From contig JAKUUI010000010.1 of assembly GCA_022448485.1 (NCBI GenBank), positions 1-49,759 of the forward strand: DNA of 49,759 nt. The letters run 5' to 3'. Positions within the stretch are counted from its first letter, which is position 1; each line of letters starts with the position of its first letter. The notes below the pieces were generated by a model. It made no database searches. It was not told where the DNA came from and was given only the letters and a program-made list of their open reading frames with translations. Position numbers and translations under genes: made by a program. Shown here piece by piece: positions 44,200 through 49,759 of this stretch. This DNA comes from SAR324 cluster bacterium. Its GTDB lineage: Bacteria > SAR324 > NAC60-12.

Positions 44200-44916
44200 A
44201 TGAAATTTAAAGTTGTCTCTCCAAATGTGGAAAGTTCCGGCGATTCCGGAACTGATCCACAGGCTCAGATTGAGCAAATGCTTTCGGGTAGCCCAGTCTT
44301 TTTATTTATGAAGGGTACCCCTGAATCGCCTCAGTGCGGCTTTTCTTACAAAGTAGCAGATATTTTGAAAGCCTGGGAAATTCCTTATAAGTCTTTTAAC
44401 GTACTTTCTGACGAAAGCATTCGGCAGGGAATCAAGGATTTTGCAAACTGGCAGACCATTCCTCAACTTTACATCAACAAAGAATTTGTCGGTGGTTCAG
44501 ATGTTGTGGAAGAAATGTCGAATAATGGTGAACTTGGTGATTTATTGCAAGAGGCATTTCCGGATCGGGGGATCTCACCGCCGCCACCTCCGGTAGAAGT
44601 ACAGGAAATATCAGCACTGGAAGCGTCTGCAATTTTGAAAAAAAATCCGGAAATTCGCCTTTTGGATGTGCGAACGTCGCAGGAACGGGAGACTGCGTGC
44701 TTGGACAATTCTGTATTGATGGATCAAGAATTAGTGGAGGAGATGCTTGGTTCATGGGATCCAAACACACCACTGATGTTCTTTTGCCATTTAGGTGAAC
44801 GCAGTAGACAAGCCTCGCAATATTTTACTTCACAGGGCTTTCAGCAAGTGTATAATATCTCAGATGGTATAAATGGGTGGTCCAGCAACGTGGACTCTTC
44901 AATACCTCAATACTAA
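44200..44916 (+). CDS. Monothiol glutaredoxin (CGFS) fused to a rhodanese domain
   Basis: The 238-residue protein has a Grx4/GrxD-type domain at residues 20-123. It includes PVFLFMKGTPESPQCGFSYK with the CGFS centre (Cys46), WQTIPQLYINKEFVGGSDVV and DVVEEMSNNGELGDLL. A proline-rich hinge (GISPPPPPVEVQE) joins it to a rhodanese domain, with LLDVRTSQERE and MFFCHLGERSRQAS, whose active Cys is C196. Monothiol glutaredoxins carry or hand over 2Fe-2S clusters and rhodaneses carry sulfane sulfur, so the fusion suggests a cluster or persulfide relay. An A-type carrier gene follows after 21 bases, and YggT after two more. The order is consistent with an Fe-S cluster module. Confidence 0.92.
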   Translation: MKFKVVSPNVESSGDSGTDPQAQIEQMLSGSPVFLFMKGTPESPQCGFSYKVADILKAWEIPYKSFNVLSDESIRQGIKDFANWQTIPQLYINKEFVGGSDVVEEMSNNGELGDLLQEAFPDRGISPPPPPVEVQEISALEASAILKKNPEIRLLDVRTSQERETACLDNSVLMDQELVEEMLGSWDPNTPLMFFCHLGERSRQASQYFTSQGFQQVYNISDGINGWSSNVDSSIPQY

Positions 44917-44937
44917 AATTTTTCCAGAGATAGTTCT

Positions 44938-45333
44938 ATGGTTTCGAAGATAGAACAACCACTTCCATCAGTCGTTCTTACAGAGCGTGCTGCGCAGGTT
45001 TTTAAAGAATCTTGTGAAGCAGAAGGTTCAACTTTGGAAGATACTTTTTTACGCATAGGGGCACGACCGGGAGGATGTTCGGGATGGAAATATGACCTGG
45101 AATCAAATTCTCCGGAAGATGTTGGGCCAAATGATGTTAAAATCCTGTCAAGAGAAGTTTCTGTAATTGTAGACAGGGAAGCACTAACTGATATTCTGGG
45201 ACCCCTCAAGATTGATTTTTCAGATAAAAATATGGTTGAACAGGGATTTGTCTTTGAACAGTTGTTCACTGGACATCAGTGCGGATGCGGAGAATCCTTC
45301 ACTCCCGTAAGAGATTTAAAAAACGGAAAATAA
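44938..45333 (+). CDS. A-type Fe-S cluster carrier (IscA/ErpA-like)
   Basis: This 131-residue carrier has the three conserved cysteines of the family. They are C47 in GGCSGWKYDLE, and C115 and C117 in HQCGCGESF. The fold start is VVLTERAAQVFKESC, and the middle strand is VIVDREALTDILG. It binds an Fe-S or iron cofactor and passes clusters to apo-proteins. The CGCGESF tail is the IscA/ErpA type. It lies 21 bases downstream of the Grx-rhodanese fusion and two bases before YggT, so all are one transcript. An N-terminal extension of about ten residues relative to E. coli IscA is present. Confidence 0.93.
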   Translation: MVSKIEQPLPSVVLTERAAQVFKESCEAEGSTLEDTFLRIGARPGGCSGWKYDLESNSPEDVGPNDVKILSREVSVIVDREALTDILGPLKIDFSDKNMVEQGFVFEQLFTGHQCGCGESFTPVRDLKNGK

Positions 45334-45334
45334 A

Positions 45335-45961
45335 ATGGCCCAGTTTCTGGAATGGCTGGCTGGGGCAAGCTGCTTTGGGCTGTTTGTATACAAGTGGATT
45401 ATTATCGCGGCAGTGGTAATGACTTGGGTCAGCGCTGATCCGCATAAGCAGATTGTTCAGTGGATAGTGCGGATAACTCGACCTTTGTGGGTTTGGTGTG
45501 AACAGCGGATGCCGGTGATGATGGCGCATTTCAGTGCCTACGCCTCAATCCTGGTTGTTATCTTTGCCCAGATTGTTTTACCGGCTGAAATACGCTCGCT
45601 GAATTTGTTTTTTCAAGGCCAGATTAATGTTGCAGGCCTACTGCTTCAGACTGGCGGGCACTTGCTGCAGGGCACAAGTATTGTTGTTCAAAGCCTGTTG
45701 TTTTTTTGCATATTCGTGCTGTTTGCCTGGTTTGTGCTGACATTGGTAAACCCGTCTTTAAGCAATCCACTGGTGCGTATTATACATGTTCTTGCCGACC
45801 CTCTGATTAGTCCTCTTCAGCGTTATCTTCCACGAACCCGCATCGATTTGTCTCCACTGGTTGGTGTCATGCTATTCTACCTGATCAGCTCGAACATAAT
45901 TAATCCAATAGGATTTTACGGTAGCACTCTGTCACATCCAGTCTCTATCTGCATATACTAA
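45335..45961 (+). CDS. YggT-family membrane protein (two repeats)
   Basis: A 208-residue protein with two YggT-like units. Each holds a pair of hydrophobic helices. The first unit is FVYKWIIIAAVVMTWVSADP ... VRITRPLWVWCEQRMPVM. The second is FCIFVLFAWFVLTLVNPSLS ... IIHVLADPLISPLQRYLPRT followed by IDLSPLVGVMLFYL. The R-P-RxL/R-loop between them is the YggT signature. The role is poorly known; E. coli YggT is linked to osmotic shock and cell shape. Its ATG lies two bases after the A-type carrier stop, and the stop is one base before the next start. It closes a tightly packed operon. Confidence 0.88.
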   Translation: MAQFLEWLAGASCFGLFVYKWIIIAAVVMTWVSADPHKQIVQWIVRITRPLWVWCEQRMPVMMAHFSAYASILVVIFAQIVLPAEIRSLNLFFQGQINVAGLLLQTGGHLLQGTSIVVQSLLFFCIFVLFAWFVLTLVNPSLSNPLVRIIHVLADPLISPLQRYLPRTRIDLSPLVGVMLFYLISSNIINPIGFYGSTLSHPVSICIY

Positions 45962-45962
45962 C

Positions 45963-46085
45963 ATGATGCTCATTACATTACATATAGTTGCCATTGGAGC
46001 CGTGATTGGCATCACAGCAAATTTTGCTTATTCTATGGGTAAAAAAGACGGCCTTCGTATCGCACGAAAAGAGCATGAGGATTAG
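45963..46085 (+). CDS. 40-residue membrane peptide
   Basis: The ATG at 45963 is one base after the YggT stop, so it is translationally coupled. The product MMLITLHIVAIGAVIGITAN continues FAYSMGKKDGLRIARKEHED, with one membrane helix of about 20 residues and a basic-acidic tail. The frame is clean, ending in TAG at 46085. Its length means automated annotation would usually miss it. No family is known. Confidence 0.6.
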   Translation: MMLITLHIVAIGAVIGITANFAYSMGKKDGLRIARKEHED

Positions 46086-46149
46086 GAACAAAATAATAAA
46101 GCAGCAAAAATCGAATCCAAATAAGGTTCCTGTCGATGTTCTTTGAACA

Positions 46150-47427
46150 CTATTGATTTTCTAAACGCACTTTAATTGCTGCCGCATGGGCAAACAATCC
46201 TTCTTCCTCCGCAAAACGAATTATTTGCTCTCCTTGGTTTTGCAGACGCTCGTCAGAATAGCTGATAACAGAACTGGTTTTTACAAAGTCCTGCACTCCA
46301 AGCGGTGAGGAAAATTTTGCACACCCGGAAGTGGGTAGGGTGTGATTCGGACCTGCAAAATAATCTCCAACTGGTTCAGGTGTGTTTGGTCCAAGAAATA
46401 TCGCTCCTGCATTGCGAATACGATGCAGGTCATCAAAAGGTTGTTTGGTCAGGACTTCCAAATGTTCCGGTGCAAGCTCATTAATTACCTCAAAAATTTC
46501 ACTCAAATCTTTAGCCACAATTATTGCTGAACGGTTCGCAAAAGAGGCCTCTATAATGTTACGTCGCGGAAGTGTTGGAACCAGCTCTTTGAGACGTTTT
46601 GCGACTTCTTTTGCCTGTTTTGTAGATGTTGTTACCAGAATGGCTCCAGCATCCGGATCGTGTTCAGCCTGTGAGAGCATATCGCGGACAAGGTATTCAA
46701 CAGGAATATCGTCGCGGTCACAAACAACCATGATTTCACTTGGTCCTGCAAATGAATCGATGCCGACAGTTCCGTAAACCTGCCGTTTTGCTTCTGCAAC
46801 GTAGGCATTTCCCGGCCCTGTGATTTTGACTACTTTCTGGATGGATTCTGTCCCAAAGGCCAATGCACCAATAGATTGTGCTCCACCAACAGCATAAAGC
46901 TCTTCGAGGCCCATCAAAGCAGCGCTTGCCATCACTAATGGGTGTGGTAATCCAGAAGGTCCGGGTGGGGATACCAGCGCAATTCTCGGTACCTCTGCTA
47001 CTTGGGCCGGGATCACGTTCATTAGCAAAGTTGAAGGATATACTGCGCGACCTCCGGGGATATAAATTCCTACGCTATCTACCGGTGTAACTTTCCAGCC
47101 CAGCACAGTGCCATCCGGACTGAAATCCAGCTGGCTTTCTGTTTTCTGCCGTTCGTGAAAAAACATGATATTATCGGCAGCTTCTTCCAAAATGTGAAAC
47201 AGATCGTGGTCCAGGCTTTCAAGAGCCTCAGCCAGTACAGATTTCTGCACCATCCACGATTCAGGAATCACATCATCAAACCGCTCAGTATATTCACGCA
47301 AAGCAGCATCCCCGCTTTTTTGGACTGTCGCCAATATTTCCTGCACAGTAGCCGATACGTCATTATTTTCTTCAGCTTCAAAGGCTTTTAAAAATACAGC
47401 AAATCCTTCAAATATCTTAACCTGCAT
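46150..47427 (-). CDS. hisD: Histidinol dehydrogenase
   Basis: This 425-residue zinc enzyme performs the last two oxidations of histidine synthesis, L-histidinol to L-histidine with two NAD+. Key blocks include VGIYIPGGRAVYPSTLLMNV, KITGPGNAYVAEAKRQVYG, VGIDSFAGPSEIMVV and EHDPDAGAILVTTS. GPNHTLPTSGCAKFSSPLGV carries the catalytic histidine pair. No other his genes are in the window, so the pathway is scattered. It lies about 100 bases downstream of smc on the same strand, with a hairpin in the leader. Confidence 0.97.
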   Translation of the reverse strand: MQVKIFEGFAVFLKAFEAEENNDVSATVQEILATVQKSGDAALREYTERFDDVIPESWMVQKSVLAEALESLDHDLFHILEEAADNIMFFHERQKTESQLDFSPDGTVLGWKVTPVDSVGIYIPGGRAVYPSTLLMNVIPAQVAEVPRIALVSPPGPSGLPHPLVMASAALMGLEELYAVGGAQSIGALAFGTESIQKVVKITGPGNAYVAEAKRQVYGTVGIDSFAGPSEIMVVCDRDDIPVEYLVRDMLSQAEHDPDAGAILVTTSTKQAKEVAKRLKELVPTLPRRNIIEASFANRSAIIVAKDLSEIFEVINELAPEHLEVLTKQPFDDLHRIRNAGAIFLGPNTPEPVGDYFAGPNHTLPTSGCAKFSSPLGVQDFVKTSSVISYSDERLQNQGEQIIRFAEEEGLFAHAAAIKVRLENQ

Positions 47428-47456
47428 TGTCTTAGTCTGGAAAAATTATATTTTTT

Positions 47457-47493
47457 TGTTTCTTGCTACCTGACTCTTCCAGGTAAAGAAACA
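47457..47493 (-). promoter_or_regulatory. Hairpin in the smc-hisD spacer
   Basis: On the plus strand, TGTTTCTT and AAGAAACA, with ACCTG and CAGGT inside, form 13 base pairs with a small internal bulge and a 7-base loop. On the minus strand the hairpin lies in the hisD leader, about 30 bases before its start, and is followed by a run of A. It is not a normal terminator in that direction. A second weaker repeat (AAACAGAA 47506-47513 with TTCTGTTT 47528-47535) overlaps the smc stop codon. Confidence 0.35.
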
Positions 47494-47533
47494 ATTTTCG
47501 TTCAGAAACAGAACATGTGAGATGGTTTTCTGT

Positions 47534-49759
47534 TTAGGTAATTAAGCGTTCTGCTTCTTTAAATTCGACAGAAACAGTTTTGGAAATCCCCGGCTCCTCC
47601 ATTGTAACACCATACAAAAGGTCACCGATTTCCATTGTTTTTTTGTTGTGAGTGATAAGAATGAATTGAGAATCGTCAGACAAACCTGTAATAAGCCGAT
47701 TAAAGCGCACTATATTTACGTCATCCAGCGGTGCGTCAACTTCGTCAAGTAAGCAGAACGGGCTTGGTTTGACCAAAAAAATCGCAAATATAAGTGAAAT
47801 CGCAGTCAGCGCTTTTTCACCTCCAGAGAGTAAATTGATGTTTTGCAATTTTTTCCCGGGAGGTTGTGCCACAATATCAACTCCTGCATTCAACAGGTCT
47901 TCAGATTCCGTCAGCACAAGCTTAGCTTCTCCTCCCTCAAACAATGAGTTAAAAACATTTAGGAAATTCTCATTAACTTGATCGAACATTTCTCTAAATC
48001 GGCGACGGGACTCAATGTTGATGTCCTTGATAGTCTCTTTCAAGTCATCCACCGCTTTTTGTAAATCATCAGACTGTGATTTTAAAAAATCAATTCTTTC
48101 TGTCAGAGCAGCATATTCTTCCGGAGCAGCAAGGTTTACCGCTCCCATTTCATTCAAGAGTACTTTGAGTGCGCGTAATTCCTGTCCCATTTTTTTATGG
48201 TCGGAAGTTTCAACATCCATTTCTGCAAATATAGCTTCAGGAGATTGATCAGTTATCTCTCGTAATTGATCTTCAAGCTGTTCTCGTTGTATCCTGAATT
48301 CAGTAAGCCGGATTGATTCCTGATGTGCGACATTCACGGAATTCTCCAGAAGCCCTTGCCTTTCCTGCAATTTTTGAGTGAGCAAAGTTTGCTCTTCATT
48401 TTTTTGTTCATGAAGCTGAATTTCTTCTTCCAATTCCAGCTTCATGATAGAACGTTCTCCCAACATTCCTTCAAAAGACTCGTCAATCTCTGAAATACGA
48501 TTCTGACTATGTTCGAACTTTAGATTACCCTCATGATGTGCTGTTTCAAGCTGTTCAAGGCGTAGACTAGTTTCTTCACATTCTCGGAGCAAGCGACTTT
48601 CCGCTTCCTCAGTATTCTTTTGCTGCTCTGTTGCCTCTGTCAAGGAAACTCGATGTGCTAGCAGTTCCTCAGCAATTGCATCGATACGGCTTTGCTGTAC
48701 TTGTATACGCTCATGCAACTGTTTTGTTTTTTCTTCCAACTCCGTTCGTTCAATTTCCAGAGAAGTAATAGTCTTTGCAGCAGTTTTTTCTTTCAGTCGC
48801 GACGAATCCATTTCTTTAAGAATACTTTCTGAATCATGAGAAAGTTGTGAAACCGTTTGTTGCATACGGCGTTCTTCCAGTTGGTGGTGCTCCAGTTCCT
48901 TGTTGCCGCTCAGCAATGAAAATTCCAATTTTCGTAATTCTTCTTCACAGGATTCCTGTTCTTCTTTCAAAGATTCATGTCCTTTACGAAGTATTTTCAG
49001 TTCACTCTCAATTTTTTTTATCTTTTGTTGTAACTCATCAGAATATGCCTCAACATCGGTGATTTGTTGCTGGCGCTGCAAAAAACCCAGCGATCCGGAT
49101 TGCACTTTCCCCATGTAGACAGAGGAATTTGAAAGACGAATTCCGGATGAGGAAAGCCATTCGTCAGGAGTTTTAGGCCAGTTGTTTTTGACTTCACTCC
49201 AAAAGTTTTTATCATCTTTCAGCAGTGCAAAACGTGAAAAAAACTTTTCGCCCCACTTTTGCAGAGGTTCCTCGAACTTGAGAATATCTTGAAGCAGAAT
49301 GCCTTTGTTTACCGTTGTTTCCGAAGTAGTTGGCGGACGATCTAAAGTTACAATCCAGAGTTGCCCCAATTCATGTTCAGCACAAAATGATTCTATCTGT
49401 GGTAGTTTATCTGCTCGTTCTATCACCACCCAGTCCAGCACGTCCGCCATTACTGGAGATACCATATCTAAAATATCCGCTGAGACTGAAATAAAATCAG
49501 CCAGAAGTCCTGTTACTCCAAGCTTTTTCTTTGTTTCCGGATTCTCCTGCATCAACTGCATGAATATTTTTACACTGTCACTAAATCCTTCATAGTGTGC
49601 CTGGATCTGCTGTAATGACTCAATACGAGATTGTGCAGTACTTTGTTGATAACGCAGATCCTCAAGTCTTTTTTCCTCTTCAGTCAGCTGGGAGTGCTGA
49701 TCTTCAATGCGACTTTCAAGATCAGCCAATTCCCCCGATAATTCTTCTTTCTGCAAGCG
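47534..49759 (-). CDS. smc: Chromosome segregation protein SMC, C-terminal portion (5' end outside window)
   Basis: The frame is open to the right edge; the 742 residues seen are the hinge, second coiled coil and C-terminal ATPase half. The hinge region is near GVTGLLADFISVSADILDMV ... WVVIERADKLPQIESFC. Then comes a long coiled coil rich in Glu, Leu and Lys (about residues 230-580), and the C-terminal head. The signature LLSGGEKALTAISLIFAIFL is intact, followed by the Walker B/D-loop CLLDEVDAPLDDVNIVRFN. SMC with ScpA and ScpB condenses and segregates the chromosome. The ParA gene at the other edge of the window has a related job, but they are 47 kb apart. The missing N-terminal part should carry Walker A. 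Confidence 0.97.
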   Translation of the reverse strand, partial: RLQKEELSGELADLESRIEDQHSQLTEEEKRLEDLRYQQSTAQSRIESLQQIQAHYEGFSDSVKIFMQLMQENPETKKKLGVTGLLADFISVSADILDMVSPVMADVLDWVVIERADKLPQIESFCAEHELGQLWIVTLDRPPTTSETTVNKGILLQDILKFEEPLQKWGEKFFSRFALLKDDKNFWSEVKNNWPKTPDEWLSSSGIRLSNSSVYMGKVQSGSLGFLQRQQQITDVEAYSDELQQKIKKIESELKILRKGHESLKEEQESCEEELRKLEFSLLSGNKELEHHQLEERRMQQTVSQLSHDSESILKEMDSSRLKEKTAAKTITSLEIERTELEEKTKQLHERIQVQQSRIDAIAEELLAHRVSLTEATEQQKNTEEAESRLLRECEETSLRLEQLETAHHEGNLKFEHSQNRISEIDESFEGMLGERSIMKLELEEEIQLHEQKNEEQTLLTQKLQERQGLLENSVNVAHQESIRLTEFRIQREQLEDQLREITDQSPEAIFAEMDVETSDHKKMGQELRALKVLLNEMGAVNLAAPEEYAALTERIDFLKSQSDDLQKAVDDLKETIKDINIESRRRFREMFDQVNENFLNVFNSLFEGGEAKLVLTESEDLLNAGVDIVAQPPGKKLQNINLLSGGEKALTAISLIFAIFLVKPSPFCLLDEVDAPLDDVNIVRFNRLITGLSDDSQFILITHNKKTMEIGDLLYGVTMEEPGISKTVSVEFKEAERLIT

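Overview
The window is an ordinary bacterial chromosome segment from a Gram-negative heterotroph. Evidence for a double envelope is an RND pump with its periplasmic adaptor, Sec signal peptides, a candidate lipoprotein, a YceI protein and an LpoA-like protein. SelB shows that the lineage decodes selenocysteine. Base composition is moderately AT-rich. The gene mix (SelB, TSUP exporter with a thiol-switch ArsR, Grx-rhodanese fusion, DUF3015 proteins, many lineage-specific hypotheticals) would fit a deltaproteobacterium-like or SAR324-like marine lineage. That placement is a guess and no marker here proves it.

Layout. 1-7.8 kb: start of a ParA ATPase, a DUF302 protein, tRNA-Arg(GCG), a tRNA-dihydrouridine synthase, then a rightward run of RecD, an exported ankyrin-repeat protein and a large unrecognised protein. 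7.9-11.2 kb: ilvD, a decayed LutB/LldF fragment and lhgO. 11.2-15.7 kb: an accessory, partly decayed stretch on the minus strand (GT61 glycosyltransferase, rfbB remnant, small exported proteins, two tandem DUF3015 paralogues, a small HPF-like protein). 15.8-23.4 kb: a rightward envelope-stress or efflux cluster (Spy/CpxP-like lipoprotein, YceI, metallo-beta-lactamase-fold hydrolase, a wrecked two-component regulator, a periplasmic adaptor lacking its helical hairpin, an intact RND pump). 23.4-30.7 kb: TIGR01777 epimerase, HAD phosphatase, an exported hypothetical, then selB overlapping an LpoA-like gene. 30.7-33.6 kb: a SqrR/BigR-like regulator with a perfect palindromic operator, a small membrane protein and a TauE/SafE exporter. 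33.6-36.6 kb: an unknown gene pair and a gene-poor gap. 36.6-46.1 kb: eno, murJ, an M20 hydrolase / LysE remnant / DapF-like operon, an unknown single-pass membrane protein, then a Grx-rhodanese fusion, an A-type Fe-S carrier, YggT and a 40-residue membrane protein. 46.1-49.8 kb: hisD and the C-terminal part of SMC.

Two themes stand out. First, 9.6-19.1 kb holds several broken genes (LutB, RfbB, a TerB-like scrap, a response regulator/histidine kinase), plus an adaptor shortened in frame, so it looks like a zone of ongoing loss. Second, some intact genes carry family-breaking changes, most clearly the DapF homologue at 41332-42192, in which both catalytic cysteines are serine and which sits in an operon with a truncated LysE exporter and an M20 hydrolase. 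I found no CRISPR array, phage or complete insertion sequence.
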